A stretch of 64,000 bases of DNA, taken from Streptomyces sp. NBC_00335 (lineage in GTDB: Bacteria > Actinomycetota > Actinomycetes > Streptomycetales > Streptomycetaceae). The position numbers and the translations under genes were made by a program. Below the pieces are notes generated by a model. It worked only from the letters and a program-made list of their open reading frames with translations, did no database searches and was not told where the DNA came from. The stretch covers positions 2,356,001-2,420,000 of the forward strand of contig NZ_CP108006.1 of the NCBI RefSeq assembly GCF_036127095.1. Direction: 5' to 3'. Positions 10,189 through 19,571 of this stretch are shown here, one piece after another. Positions within the stretch are counted from its first letter, which is position 1. The number at the start of each line of letters is the position of its first letter.

Positions 10189-11438
10189 GCGCGCGCCTCC
10201 ATTGCGGCCCGAGCCGCCATCTCCTGTGCCCGGGCCCGGGCCCAGGTCTCCGCTTCAAGGACGTCCCGGACCGTGAGGGAAGTTCCCCGGGCGGGCGTTC
10301 CGTGCTCATCGACCACGGCAGAGACCGTATCCATGATTGCTGTGAACGGGAGCCGACCGGCCAGAAAGGCCCCTACGCACTCCTCGTTCGCCGCATTGAA
10401 CACTGCGGGCGCGGTACCGCCCAGGGCGCCGACGTGCCGGGCCAGGCCCACCGCCGGGAAGGCCTCGGTGTCCAGCGGGAAGAACTCCCAGGTGGACGCC
10501 TTGGTCCAGTCGAAGGCGGTGGAAGCGTCCGGGACCCGCTGGGGCCAGCCGAGACCGATCGCGATCGGGCCGCGCATGTCCGGCGGGGTGGCCTGGGCCA
10601 GCGTGGAGCCGTCCGTGAACTCCACCATGGAGTGCACGTACGACTGCGGGTGGACCACGACCTCGATCCGCTCGAAGGGGATGTCGTAGAGCAGGTGCGC
10701 CTCGATGACCTCCAGCCCCTTGTTGACCAGGGTCGCCGAGTTCACGGTGATCACCGGGCCCATCGCCCAGGTCGGGTGGGCCAGCGCGTCCTGCACCGTG
10801 ACCGAGGCCAGCTCGGCGCGGGTGCGGCCGCGGAAGGGCCCGCCGGAGGCGGTCACCACGAGCTTGCGCACCTCGGCGCGGGTGCCGGCGGCGAGGGCCT
10901 GGAAGAGCGCCGCGTGCTCGGAGTCGACCGGGATGATCTGACCGGGCTTCGCCAGGGCCTTCACCAGCGGGCCGCCGACGATCAGCGACTCCTTGTTGGC
11001 GAGGGCCAGCGTCCGCCCGGCCTTCAGCGCGGCGAGGGTGGGCGCGAGCCCGATGGAACCGGTGATGCCGTTGAGCACGGTGTGGCACTCGGAGGCGGCG
11101 AGCTCGGTCGCCGCGTCCGGTCCGGCCAGGATCTCGGGCAGCGGCTCGCCGGCGCCGTACTCGGCGTCCAGCGCCTCCTTGAGGGCCGGTACGACGTCTT
11201 CGCGCGCGACGGCCACGGTCTTCACGCGCAGCAGCCGGGCCTGCTCGGCCAGCAGCGCGACCCGGCCGCCGGCGGCGGACAGGGCCGTGACCCGGAACCG
11301 GTCCGGGTTGCGCAGGGCCAGGTCGATGGCCTGGGTCCCGATGGACCCGGTGGAGCCGAGGATGACGATGTCCCGACGGCCGGCCGCGGGGTCGAAGAGG
11401 AGGTGCGGATCGGCGAGGGGGGATGGGCGGTCGCTCAT
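10185..11438 (-). CDS. dxr: 1-deoxy-D-xylulose 5-phosphate reductoisomerase
   Basis: Dxr converts DXP to methylerythritol phosphate with NADPH, the committed step of the MEP route. The 417-residue protein begins [15 protein letters not shown]. It shows the NADPH loop [15 protein letters not shown] (about residues 27-41), the central catalytic region with [14 protein letters not shown] (about 165-178), the phosphate-binding ASGGPFRG, and the C-terminal helical domain ([12 protein letters not shown]). ATG 11438 was chosen because the open frame continues far upstream without family similarity. It is followed by rseP with a four-base overlap, and the unknown helical gene lies 20 bp upstream. Confidence 0.95.
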   Translation of the reverse strand: MSDRPSPLADPHLLFDPAAGRRDIVILGSTGSIGTQAIDLALRNPDRFRVTALSAAGGRVALLAEQARLLRVKTVAVAREDVVPALKEALDAEYGAGEPLPEILAGPDAATELAASECHTVLNGITGSIGLAPTLAALKAGRTLALANKESLIVGGPLVKALAKPGQIIPVDSEHAALFQALAAGTRAEVRKLVVTASGGPFRGRTRAELASVTVQDALAHPTWAMGPVITVNSATLVNKGLEVIEAHLLYDIPFERIEVVVHPQSYVHSMVEFTDGSTLAQATPPDMRGPIAIGLGWPQRVPDASTAFDWTKASTWEFFPLDTEAFPAVGLARHVGALGGTAPAVFNAANEECVGAFLAGRLPFTAIMDTVSAVVDEHGTPARGTSLTVRDVLEAETWARARAQEMAARAAMEARA

Positions 11439-11458
11439 GGACCCATTGTTGCCGCAAC

Positions 11459-12778
11459 TCAGGGGCGGCCGGACACGGAGCCCCCTTCCGTGACCCGAAG
11501 GAGAAGGTGCGGGAGCGTACCGGCGAAGTCCGGGAGGGTACTGGCCACCCGCCACCAGGCGTCCGGATCGGAGCCGAGGGCCAGCGCGAACAGCCGGTCG
11601 GCCTCGGCCCGCGCCGCGAGCACCGGGGCGGGCGGCTCGTGTCGGTCGGGGTGGTCCACCTCGCCCAGCCAGTGGTCCTCGTCCAGGGCCCAGCAGGCGG
11701 GCGCCTTGTGCCGGATCACGTCCTCGCCGGTGAGCAGCCCCCGGGCGAGGCAGTCGCGCACCCACCGGATGTCCTCCTGCACGGACTCCATGGGCACCGC
11801 GAGGCTCGCCAGGGCCAGTTCGCGGTCCACGCCCGCGACGGGCTCGGCCGGCCGGGGCGCCACGGAGCGCACCGCCTCGGCGAGCCCGGGGACGGGCGGC
11901 CCTTCGGCGGGCTCCTGCAGGGTGCCGCGCACGATCCGGGCCACCAGGACCGGCAGGGTGCCCGGGAAGGCGGGGGCGTGGCGCAGCAGCTCCGCCCAGA
12001 GCCGGGGGTCGTCGCGCAGGGGGCGCAGCGCGCGGGCGACGGCGGTGCGCATCCCCGTCCGCTCGGGCAGGCTCCAGCGCAGGCCGCGGGCCCCGGTCAG
12101 GCCGGTGAGCAGCAGGGTGCGGTGAGCGGGGGTCACGTGGGCGACGAGCTCCTCGTGCGTGACCCGGCCCATGCGCACGGCGCGGACGGCGGGCCGGTGC
12201 CAGGAGCGCTCGTCCGCCGCCGCGGTGGCGAGCAGCCCGTGGACGGTCTCCCGGGGCAGGTCCCCGACGAGGAGCAGGGCTTCGACGGAGCCGGCCGGGA
12301 GGGGGCTGCGGAGGTGTTCGGCGAGCAGCGGCTCCGGGTCCGCGTTGTGGCCGAGCGCCAGGATGTCCAGCGGGACCCGCGGCCCGCGCCGGCCGTGCCG
12401 GCGCAGCAGGCCGATGAGCTCGGCCGCGGTGAGCGGCCCCTCGCCGGGGTCCCGGCCGAGCTCGGCGCGGAGCACCGGCAGGAGTTCCTGCGGGGTCCGG
12501 CGGCGGGCGTACCGGGCGGGTCCGGGCAGGCCGGGCAGCGGCCGGCCCACGACGCGGGGGTTGCGGGCGACGTAGGTCCGGTCGGCCGTGCCTCCGTGGC
12601 GGAGCAGCAGGGTGACGGTCGAGGCCGCCAGCCATTCGTCCCGGCACAGGTACTTGAAGGCGGGCTCGTCGAGCCGGCCGATCATGTCGGTGACGACGTG
12701 GTCCGGTGCGTGGCGCAGCAGGTGCGCCACGCACCAGGCCAGCCGTCGGCTGGTGCGGTCTTCCTCGGCCGTCGGCAT
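11459..12778 (-). CDS. Conserved helical-repeat protein of unknown function
   Basis: A 439-residue protein I cannot assign to a named family. It is leucine-, alanine- and arginine-rich and reads as a chain of short amphipathic helices, such as ELLPVLRAELGRDP and EPLLAEHLRSPL, resembling HEAT/TPR-like solenoids. It has no signal peptide, membrane segment or catalytic motif. It lies 20 bp upstream of dxr on the same strand and might be co-transcribed with it. A run of GTAC-based hexamers lies just before its start. A protein-protein interaction role is a guess from the fold alone. Confidence 0.7.
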   Translation of the reverse strand: MPTAEEDRTSRRLAWCVAHLLRHAPDHVVTDMIGRLDEPAFKYLCRDEWLAASTVTLLLRHGGTADRTYVARNPRVVGRPLPGLPGPARYARRRTPQELLPVLRAELGRDPGEGPLTAAELIGLLRRHGRRGPRVPLDILALGHNADPEPLLAEHLRSPLPAGSVEALLLVGDLPRETVHGLLATAAADERSWHRPAVRAVRMGRVTHEELVAHVTPAHRTLLLTGLTGARGLRWSLPERTGMRTAVARALRPLRDDPRLWAELLRHAPAFPGTLPVLVARIVRGTLQEPAEGPPVPGLAEAVRSVAPRPAEPVAGVDRELALASLAVPMESVQEDIRWVRDCLARGLLTGEDVIRHKAPACWALDEDHWLGEVDHPDRHEPPAPVLAARAEADRLFALALGSDPDAWWRVASTLPDFAGTLPHLLLRVTEGGSVSGRP

Positions 12779-12805
12779 CGTTCTCGTCCGCCTCGCGCTG
12801 TGCTC

Positions 12806-12835
12806 GTACGGGTACCAGTACCCGTACCGGTACCC
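12806..12835. repeat. Five tandem GTACNN hexamers
   Basis: GTAC recurs exactly every six bases at 12806, 12812, 12818, 12824 and 12830, and once more in phase at 12848. The run ends 28 bp before the ATG of the unknown helical gene, in a 103-bp gap behind the acyl-CoA dehydrogenase gene. It could be a slippage-prone repeat in the 5' leader or a cluster of binding sites. Confidence 0.75.
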
Positions 12836-12881
12836 CTACTCATCCTCGTACATCTGTCCGATGTGCGGCGATGATTTCAGG

Positions 12882-14855
12882 TCAGCGCAGCGGACGGTGG
12901 ACGTTTTCGCGGGTGGAGGGGCCGGGAGCGGCGTCGGCGATCCACGGGCCGTCGCCCGAGGGGTCCAAAACGCCCTCCTCCAGCCAGGTGTAGGTGCCGT
13001 TCAGGACCCCGGCCACCACCTTGCGGTCCAGGTCGTCGGTGTTGTCCCAGAGCCGCCCGAAGAGCTCCTCCACGCGGAGCCGGGACTGCCGGCAGAAGGC
13101 GTCGGCCAGCTGGTAGGCCTCGCGGCCGTGCTCGCCGGAGGCCCGCAGGTGCTCGGCGCGCACGCAGGCGGCGCTCATCGCGAAGAGCTCGGCGCCGATG
13201 TCGACGATCCGGCCTAGGAAGCCCTGCTTGGTCTCCATCCGGCCCTGCCAGCGGGCCATGGCCATGAACGTCATGCGCGCGAGTTTGCGCGCCCCTCGTT
13301 CCACGTAGCGCAGATGGGTGGCGAGGTCGGGGTGACCGCTCGGGTGGAAGGCGCGGTAGGTGCCGGGGACCTGGCCGGGCCCGGTGGCCAGCTTGGGGAG
13401 CCAGCGCGCGTAGAACCCGGCGGCGCGGGCTCCCGCCTTCGCCTTGTCGCCCAGCGCCTTCTCCGGGTCGATCAGGTCGCCGGCCACCGACAGGTGGGCG
13501 TCCACGGCCTCGCGGGCGATCAGCAGGTGCATGATCTCGGTGGATCCCTCGAAGATCCGGTTGATGCGCAGGTCGCGGAGCATCTGCTCGGCGGGCACGG
13601 CCCGCTCGCCGCGGGCGGCGAGGGACTCGGCGGTCTCGAACCCGCGCCCGCCTCGGATCTGGACCAGCTCGTCGGCCATCAGGCAGGCCATCTCGGAGCC
13701 GTAGAGCTTGGCGAGGGCGGCCTCGATGCGGATGTCGTTGCGGTCCTCGTCGGCCATCTGGGAGGCCAGGTCGACCACGGCCTCCAGGGCGAAGGTGGTG
13801 GCCGCGATGAAGGAGATCTTGGCGCCGACGGCCTCGTGCAGGCCGACGGGCCGGCCCCACTGCTCGCGTACGCCGGACCATTCGCGGGCGATCTTCAGGC
13901 ACCACTTCCCCGCGCCCACGCACATGGCGGGCAGCGACAGCCGGCCGGTGTTCAGCGTGGTCAGCGCGATCTTCAGCCCGGCGCCCTCGGCGCCGATGCG
14001 CTGGGCCGCGGGGACCCTGACCCGGTGGAAGCGGGTGACGCCGTTCTCCAGGCCGCGCAGGCCCATGAAGGCGTTGCGGTGCTCGACGGTGATGCCGGGC
14101 GAGTCGGCCTCGACGACGAAGGCGGTGATCCCGCCGCGGTGGTTCTCGCTCTTGGGAACCCGGGCCATGACGACGAGCAGGTCGGCGACGACCCCGTTGG
14201 TGGTCCAGAGCTTCACGCCGTCCAGGACGTACGCGTCCTCCCCGTCCGGGACCGCCGTGGTGGCCAGGCGGGCCGGGTCGGAGCCGACGTCCGGCTCGGT
14301 GAGGAGGAAGGCGCTGATGGCGGTGGTCGCGCAGCGCGGCAGGTAGGCGTCCTTCTGCTCCTGCGTGCCGAACATCTTCAGCGGCTGGGGCACGCCGATC
14401 GACTGGTGGGCGGAGAGCAGGGCGCCGATGGCCGGGCTGACGGAGCCGACGAGGGCGAGCGCCTTGTTGTAGTACACCTGGGTGAGGCCGAGGCCCCCGT
14501 ACTTCGGGTCGATCTTCATGCCGAGCGCGCCGAGCTCCTTCAGCCCCCGCACGGTCTCGTCGGGGATCTTCGCCTCGCGCTCGATGCGCGCGCCGTCGAT
14601 CTCGGTCTCGCAGAACTCCCGCAGCCGGGCCAGGAAGGCCTCGCCGCGCCGGACGTCCTCCTCGGCGGGGAGCGGGTGGGGGTGGATCAGGTCGAGCCGG
14701 AACCGTCCGAGGAACAGTTCCTTGGCGAAGCTCGGCCGCTGCCAGTTCTGTTCCCGGGCCGCTTCCGCGACCTGCCGTGCCTCGTGCTCGGTCACCTTGG
14801 GCCGTACGGGCTGTGCGGGCTGGGTGTCGCTGTCGCCGGGCTGTGTTGCGGACAT
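12882..14855 (-). CDS. Long-form acyl-CoA dehydrogenase (VLCAD/ACAD9-like)
   Basis: An FAD-dependent enzyme that introduces a double bond into acyl-CoA thioesters. At 657 residues it is far longer than the usual 380-residue form and resembles the VLCAD/ACAD9 type: N-terminal helical domain with EAKIPDETVRGLKELGALGM (about 105-125), FAD contact region FLLTEPDVGSDPARLATT (about 190-208), a beta domain, and a C-domain with RINRIFEGSTEIMHLLIARE, whose Glu in FEG is the expected catalytic base. An extra helical domain of about 170 residues follows. Start ATG 14855 has GAGGTGAG about 10 bases upstream. It is not in an obvious beta-oxidation operon; the nearest gene encodes a type II thioesterase. 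Confidence 0.88.
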   Translation of the reverse strand: MSATQPGDSDTQPAQPVRPKVTEHEARQVAEAAREQNWQRPSFAKELFLGRFRLDLIHPHPLPAEEDVRRGEAFLARLREFCETEIDGARIEREAKIPDETVRGLKELGALGMKIDPKYGGLGLTQVYYNKALALVGSVSPAIGALLSAHQSIGVPQPLKMFGTQEQKDAYLPRCATTAISAFLLTEPDVGSDPARLATTAVPDGEDAYVLDGVKLWTTNGVVADLLVVMARVPKSENHRGGITAFVVEADSPGITVEHRNAFMGLRGLENGVTRFHRVRVPAAQRIGAEGAGLKIALTTLNTGRLSLPAMCVGAGKWCLKIAREWSGVREQWGRPVGLHEAVGAKISFIAATTFALEAVVDLASQMADEDRNDIRIEAALAKLYGSEMACLMADELVQIRGGRGFETAESLAARGERAVPAEQMLRDLRINRIFEGSTEIMHLLIAREAVDAHLSVAGDLIDPEKALGDKAKAGARAAGFYARWLPKLATGPGQVPGTYRAFHPSGHPDLATHLRYVERGARKLARMTFMAMARWQGRMETKQGFLGRIVDIGAELFAMSAACVRAEHLRASGEHGREAYQLADAFCRQSRLRVEELFGRLWDNTDDLDRKVVAGVLNGTYTWLEEGVLDPSGDGPWIADAAPGPSTRENVHRPLR

Positions 14856-14963
14856 GAGGGGGCTCACCTCGCCGCCGAGAGTGGGGGTGCTTACCGGTGG
14901 GTGCTACCAGTGAGTCGTACCCGTTTCGGGCGGCGGGGAAGCGGGGGTGAAAGAGGGACGGCC

Positions 14964-15689
14964 TCAGACGCCGTGACGTTCCACGGCCAGCCGGGCGACG
15001 CGCGCCGCGTGGGGGACGAGGTAGAAGTGGTCGCCGTCGAAGACGTGGGACGTGAAAGCGCCGGCGGTGACCGCGGACCACTTCTGCGCGGCCAGGGGGG
15101 TGACGCGGGGGTCGCGGTCCCCCGTGAGGGCCATGACGTCCGCGCGCAGCGGCGGAGCGTCCTCGCGGCGGCGGTAGGTGTCGATCAGGTGGAAGTCGTT
15201 GCGCACGATCGGCAGGAAGAGCTCGCGCAGGTCCGGGTCGTTCCAGACCGCCGCGTGGGGACCGCCCAGCGAGGTGACGGCCGCGATCAGATCCTCGTCG
15301 GTGCGCGGACGGACCACGCCGGCGGGCGCGGAGAGCCCGCGGCCCGAGACGCACAGGCGCGTGACGTGGTCCGCGCCCGCGGCTTCGAGGCGCAGGAGGC
15401 TCTCGTACGCCACAGCCGCGCCCATGCTGTGTCCGAGGAGCACCGTGGGCACGGGAGCCTCGGCCAGGAGTTCCCCGGCGATCTGCGGCGACAGGGCGTC
15501 CATCGCCGGGATCAGCGGTTCGCCGATGCGGCTTTCGCGTCCCGGGTAGCGCACTGCCACGACTTCGACCGAAGGATCCAGGTGCCGGGGCCAGTCGCGG
15601 AAGAAGCCCGCGCCGCCTCCGGCGTGCGGGAAGCACACCAGGCGCAGCGCGGGGTCTGCGACGGGACGGTGGCGGACCAGGTAGGACAC
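14964..15689 (-). CDS. Type II (editing) thioesterase, alpha/beta hydrolase
   Basis: Enzymes of this family remove wrong acyl groups from carrier proteins of polyketide or peptide synthases. The 241-residue reading from GTG 15689 (MSYLVRHRPVADPALRLVCF) shows FPHAGGGAGFF near 21-31, the nucleophile elbow GHSMGAA near 90-96, an Asp region at TGDRDPRV and the catalytic His in FDGDHFYLV near 215. That length is typical; a longer reading from 15767 adds a non-conserved arginine-rich stretch. No synthase lies within the window, so it is an orphan here, possibly serving carrier proteins encoded elsewhere. It stands between the acyl-CoA dehydrogenase and the aldehyde dehydrogenase terminator. Confidence 0.85.
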   Translation of the reverse strand: MSYLVRHRPVADPALRLVCFPHAGGGAGFFRDWPRHLDPSVEVVAVRYPGRESRIGEPLIPAMDALSPQIAGELLAEAPVPTVLLGHSMGAAVAYESLLRLEAAGADHVTRLCVSGRGLSAPAGVVRPRTDEDLIAAVTSLGGPHAAVWNDPDLRELFLPIVRNDFHLIDTYRRREDAPPLRADVMALTGDRDPRVTPLAAQKWSAVTAGAFTSHVFDGDHFYLVPHAARVARLAVERHGV

Positions 15690-15852
15690 GTGCGACTCGA
15701 TTCGTCGGCCGGAGATCGTCGGCCCGGCGCGTGGGGCCGCGCACCCGGGCGCCCACGACCCTGCCACACCGCGGCCGCGGCCTGCCGCTCAGGTGGGCCG
15801 GGGCCCCGGGGGCTCCCGGTGACGGGTCCCGGTGGACCCCACGGCAAAAGGA

Positions 15853-15889
15853 GACGGCCGGAGCCCCCGCACAGTAGGCTCCGGCCGTC
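15853..15889 (-). terminator. Intrinsic terminator downstream of the aldehyde dehydrogenase
   Basis: A 13-bp perfect stem (GACGGCCGGAGCC with GGCTCCGGCCGTC) with an 11-base loop, 25 bp beyond the aldehyde dehydrogenase stop. On the minus strand the stem is followed by TCTCCTTTTGCC, giving a short U run. Confidence 0.85.
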
Positions 15890-15913
15890 GGCTTGGTGGC
15901 CGTACGAGTTCGG

Positions 15914-17359
15914 TCAGATGTCGAGGCCGCTGAGGACCAGGACCCGCTCGTAGGTGTAGTCGTCCATCGCGTAGCGCACGCCCTCGCGGCCCACACCGGA
16001 CTGCTTGACGCCGCCGTACGGCATCTGGTCGGCGCGGTAGGAGGGGACGTCGCCGACGATCACGCCGCCGACCTCCAGCTCGCGGTGGGCGCGGAACGCG
16101 GTCTGGATGTTCCGCGTGAAGACGCCGGCCTGCAGACCGAACTTCGAGTCGTTGACCGCGGCGAAGGCCTCGTCGGTGTTCTCGACCCGGCGCAGGGTGA
16201 GGACCGGTCCGAAGACCTCCTCGGTGGCGAGGGTGACGCCCTCGGGCACCTCCGCGACGACGGTGGGCTCGTACGAGGCACCCTCGCGCTTGCCGCCCGT
16301 GAGCAGCTTGGCTCCGGCGGACACGGCCTCGTCGACCCAGGACTCGACCCGCTTGGCGGCGTCCTCGGAGACGAGGGGGCCGACGTCGGTGGCGGAGTCG
16401 TTCGGGTCGCCGGTGACCTGCTCGCGGACCTTGGCGACGACCTTCTCGACGAGGCGGTCGTAGACCGTCGCGTCGGCGATCACGCGCTGCACGCCGATGC
16501 AGGACTGGCCGGCCTGGTAGTTCGAGAAGGTCGCGATGCGGGTCGCGGCCCAGTCGAGGTCGGCCTCGGAGGACCAGTCCTCCAGGACCACGGCCGCGGC
16601 GTTGCCGCCGAGCTCCAGGGTGCAGTGCTTGTGGGGCACGGCCTGCTGGATGGCGTAGCCGACCTTGTCCGAACCGGTGAAGGAGATGACGGGCAGGCGC
16701 TCGTCCTTGACCAGCTCCGGCATCTTGTCGTTGGCGACGGGGAGCACGGACCAGGAACCGGCCGGCAGGTCGGTCTCGGCGAGCAGCTCGCCGAGGATCA
16801 GACCGGAGAGCGGGGTGGCCGGGGCCGGCTTCAGGATGATCGGCGCGCCGACGGCGATGGCGGGGGCCACCTTGTGGGCGCACAGGTTCAGCGGGAAGTT
16901 GAAGGGCGCGATGCCCAGGACCGGACCCTTGACGAAGCGGCGGGTCAGGGCCAGGCGGCCGACGCCACCGGCGTCGGTGTCCAGGCGCTGGGCCTCTCCG
17001 CCGTTGAAGCGGCGGGCCTCTTCGGAAGCGAAGCGGAACACGGACACCGCACGGCCGACCTCACCGCGGGCCCACTTGATCGGCTTGCCGTTCTCGGCGG
17101 AGATCAGCAGCGCGATCTCCTCGGTGCGCTCAGCGAGCCGGCGGGCGACGTGGGCCAGGGCCTCGGCGCGCACGTGGGCCGGGGTGGCGGAGAACTCCGC
17201 GGTCACGGCGTACGCGGCGGCCACGGCCTCTTCGACCTGGGCGTCGGTCGGGACGCTCACGGTACCTACGAGGCGGCCGTCCCACGGGGAGTGGACGTCG
17301 AAGCTGTCGTCGCCCGTGGCCTGGCGGCCGGCGAGCCAGAAGGCGTGGGTGGAAGTCAT
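15914..17359 (-). CDS. NAD(P)-dependent aldehyde dehydrogenase, candidate succinate-semialdehyde dehydrogenase
   Basis: A 481-residue aldehyde dehydrogenase with the full catalytic set: the Asn of APFNFPLNL, a cofactor loop near FTGSDKVG, the general-base Glu in LELGGN and the nucleophile Cys287 in QAGQSCIGV. The exact substrate cannot be read from sequence. Its place next to a PucR regulator and near gabT makes succinate semialdehyde, the product of GABA transamination, a good candidate; the subfamily also resembles GapN- and lactaldehyde-type enzymes, so this is moderate confidence only. Start ATG 17359 is conserved in context. Its promoter must lie in 17360-17596, where I see no clear consensus boxes. 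Confidence 0.85.
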   Translation of the reverse strand: MTSTHAFWLAGRQATGDDSFDVHSPWDGRLVGTVSVPTDAQVEEAVAAAYAVTAEFSATPAHVRAEALAHVARRLAERTEEIALLISAENGKPIKWARGEVGRAVSVFRFASEEARRFNGGEAQRLDTDAGGVGRLALTRRFVKGPVLGIAPFNFPLNLCAHKVAPAIAVGAPIILKPAPATPLSGLILGELLAETDLPAGSWSVLPVANDKMPELVKDERLPVISFTGSDKVGYAIQQAVPHKHCTLELGGNAAAVVLEDWSSEADLDWAATRIATFSNYQAGQSCIGVQRVIADATVYDRLVEKVVAKVREQVTGDPNDSATDVGPLVSEDAAKRVESWVDEAVSAGAKLLTGGKREGASYEPTVVAEVPEGVTLATEEVFGPVLTLRRVENTDEAFAAVNDSKFGLQAGVFTRNIQTAFRAHRELEVGGVIVGDVPSYRADQMPYGGVKQSGVGREGVRYAMDDYTYERVLVLSGLDI

Positions 17360-17596
17360 GCTGATCCCGGCCCTTCGGAGTGTGTGCGGTGGGTCCTTGT
17401 CCCCTCCACCGTAGGACTCCGCCGGGGATTCGGCGTTTGTCCGGGGTGGAGTACGTGCGTGGCGCGGCGCGCCGCTTTGTCAGTGTCGGGGCGGCCGCCG
17501 CCCGTGCGGGGCCCTGCCGGGGGCTTGTACGGGCCCCGAGCGGCCCTGCTGCGCGGGGCGGGCGGGGCTCGGCTGCGCCGCGCTGGCCCCCGCTGC

Positions 17597-17766
17597 GCGG
17601 GGCGGTGTCCCCTACCCGCCCTTCGCCCGTTCCCTGGGGCTCCGCCCCAGACCCCGCGCCTCAAACGCCGGCGAGGCTGGATCTTCCAGCCCGTCCGGCG
17701 TTTGAGGACCGGGTCCGGGCAGCGCCCGGGGAACGGGCGAAGGGCGGGTAGGGGACACCGCCCCGC
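17597..17766. repeat. Dispersed palindromic intergenic repeat, copy 2, with perfect 38-bp arms
   Basis: The arms at 17597-17634 and 17729-17766 are exact inverted copies over 38 bp. Inside them lie the inverted words CCTCAAACGCCGG and CCGGCGTTTGAGG. It sits in the 470-bp gap between the pucR stop (17830) and the aldehyde dehydrogenase start (17359), so it may terminate pucR transcription. The rest of that gap (17360-17596) is GC-rich with no gene that I can support. Confidence 0.9.
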
Positions 17767-17829
17767 AGGGCCGAACCACCCGCACCCGCCACCGCCGGAC
17801 GGAGTCCGCGCAGCGGTGCGAGGAGCGCG

Positions 17830-19407
17830 TCAGGAAGGACTGGTGGCCTTCAGGGCGAGCCACAGCTCCATGCGGACGTCCGGGTCGTCCAGGGAGCGGC
17901 CGAGGATCTCCTCCACGCGGCGCATGCGGTAGCGCAGGGTGTGGCGGTGGACACCGAGGTCGGCCGCCGCCGCGTCCCACTGGCCGTGGCGGGAGAGCCA
18001 CGCCTGCAGGGAGGCCACCAGGTCGCCCCGGCCCTTCTCGTCGTGCTCGCGCAGCGCCCGCAGCGTGCCGTCCGCGAAGGCCCGTACCGCGTCGTCGGCG
18101 AGCAGGGGCAGGACCGAGCCCGCAGCCATGTCCTCGTGTTCGACCATGGGGCGGCCGCGCCGCCGGGCCACGGCCAGGGCCTGGTCGGCCTGTTTGAAGG
18201 CCGCCGCCACGCCGGAGGCCACCGCGGGCGCCGACAGGCCGAGGACCAGCTCGTCCGGCTCCGGTTCGCCCGACTCCCGGCCGCGCCGGGATTCCAGGGC
18301 CTCCGCGTGTTCCGCGCACGCCTGGACCGCCGACCCCCCGTCGGCCGCCAGGACCACCAGCCGGCCGGGCTCCGGCACCACCAGCAGGGTCTCCCCCGTG
18401 CGCGCCGCCGCCGACTCCACGGCGTCGGCCAGCAGCGCCAGGCCCTCCGGCTGGGCCGTGCCCGCCAGGGCCGGTTCCGCCACGAGGATCCGGAACGGCG
18501 CGTCGAGCAGGGCCCCGTACAGGTCCCCGGCCACGGCCTGGGCGTGCTCCGCCTGGCCGGCGAGCAGCATGCGCAGTACGGCGGCGCCGAGCCGGGACTC
18601 CGCGTCGTGCAGGGAGCGGGAGCGTTCGGTGGTGAGGGTCAGCAGGGCCACCGCGGAGTGGACGGCGTACCGCTCCGCCGTGCCGAGCGGGGCCCCGGTA
18701 CCGACCGCGAGGGCTCCGCGGGCCCGCCGCCCGGTGCCCAGCGACTGGAGTTCGACCCGGTCCTCGGAGCCGCCGACCACGGCGCTGGCCGGGGCGGGCC
18801 GCTCCCGCAGCCGTTCCACGTCGGGGGTGAGCCGGGCGGCCCGGCGCGCGGCCCAGTCGGGCGCGGCCGCGACGACGGCGCCCGAGGTGTCGTACAGGGC
18901 GGCCCAGCCGTGCACGTGCGCCGCCAGCTTCGTCAGCAGCTCGGCGGGCCCGTCGGCCGACAGAGCGGCCCGGGTCAGCTCGCGCTGCGCCTCGAAGCCC
19001 GCGGTCACGGCCCGGTACTGGTCGGCGGCGAGGGCGGCGGAGACGGCCTTGCTGATGGCGAGGAACGGGGTGCGCCGGGGTACCTCCAGCAGCGGCAGGT
19101 CCTCGGCGGTGGCGGCTTCCACGAGCGCCTCGGGCACGGCGTCGTAGTTCACGCCGATGGCGAAGCCGATGCCGACGACCCCGGCCGCCGCGAGCCTGCG
19201 GACGTAGCGGCGCATCTCCTCGGGGTCCTCCGCGTCCAGCTTCATCGCGGTGATGAGGAGGAGCTCCCCGCCCTCCATGTAGGGGACGGGGTCGGCGAGC
19301 TCACTGACGTGGGCCCAGCGGACGGGGGTGTCGAGGCGGCCCTCCCCGGCCCGGACGCTCAGTTTGAGCGCCGAGTGCTGGACGAGCGAGGCGAGGGTGA
19401 GCGGCAT
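17830..19407 (-). CDS. PucR-family transcriptional regulator
   Basis: A 525-residue regulator with the N-terminal PucR sensor-like domain (about residues 8-125, LDTPVRWAHVSELADPVPYM onward), a long middle region, and a C-terminal HTH_30 DNA-binding domain (about 455-520, with WDAAAADLGVHRHTLRYRMR). Members control purine, amino-acid or GABA use. Position next to the aldehyde dehydrogenase, and with gabT further upstream, suggests control of GABA/semialdehyde catabolism, but this is inference. The start ATG 19407 gives the family's usual N-terminus MPLTLASLVQHSALKLSVRA. A dispersed repeat ends the gene. Confidence 0.9.
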   Translation of the reverse strand: MPLTLASLVQHSALKLSVRAGEGRLDTPVRWAHVSELADPVPYMEGGELLLITAMKLDAEDPEEMRRYVRRLAAAGVVGIGFAIGVNYDAVPEALVEAATAEDLPLLEVPRRTPFLAISKAVSAALAADQYRAVTAGFEAQRELTRAALSADGPAELLTKLAAHVHGWAALYDTSGAVVAAAPDWAARRAARLTPDVERLRERPAPASAVVGGSEDRVELQSLGTGRRARGALAVGTGAPLGTAERYAVHSAVALLTLTTERSRSLHDAESRLGAAVLRMLLAGQAEHAQAVAGDLYGALLDAPFRILVAEPALAGTAQPEGLALLADAVESAAARTGETLLVVPEPGRLVVLAADGGSAVQACAEHAEALESRRGRESGEPEPDELVLGLSAPAVASGVAAAFKQADQALAVARRRGRPMVEHEDMAAGSVLPLLADDAVRAFADGTLRALREHDEKGRGDLVASLQAWLSRHGQWDAAAADLGVHRHTLRYRMRRVEEILGRSLDDPDVRMELWLALKATSPS

Positions 19408-19571
19408 GGGTACCGGGGCGCCTTAGGTCGAGGAGGGGGTTCGGCGGCGAGGTGCCGACGGAGGATTCTCGCCGTGGACCACCACCGCGGATTTCGCCGT
19501 GTCGTACGAACGGCTCTCTTGATTCTGCCACCCCGTACGGGTTCGCCTCCTCCCGGCGACGCCCCCCACCT

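Noticed and set aside
14964..15689. Evidence for a polyketide or peptide synthase cluster
   Set aside because: Only the thioesterase is present; no ketosynthase, adenylation or carrier domain occurs in the window.
12877..15996. A 1039-codon minus-strand frame and an 879-codon plus-strand frame over the same region
   Set aside because: Both are shadows of the acyl-CoA dehydrogenase and thioesterase genes, which have clear family motifs.
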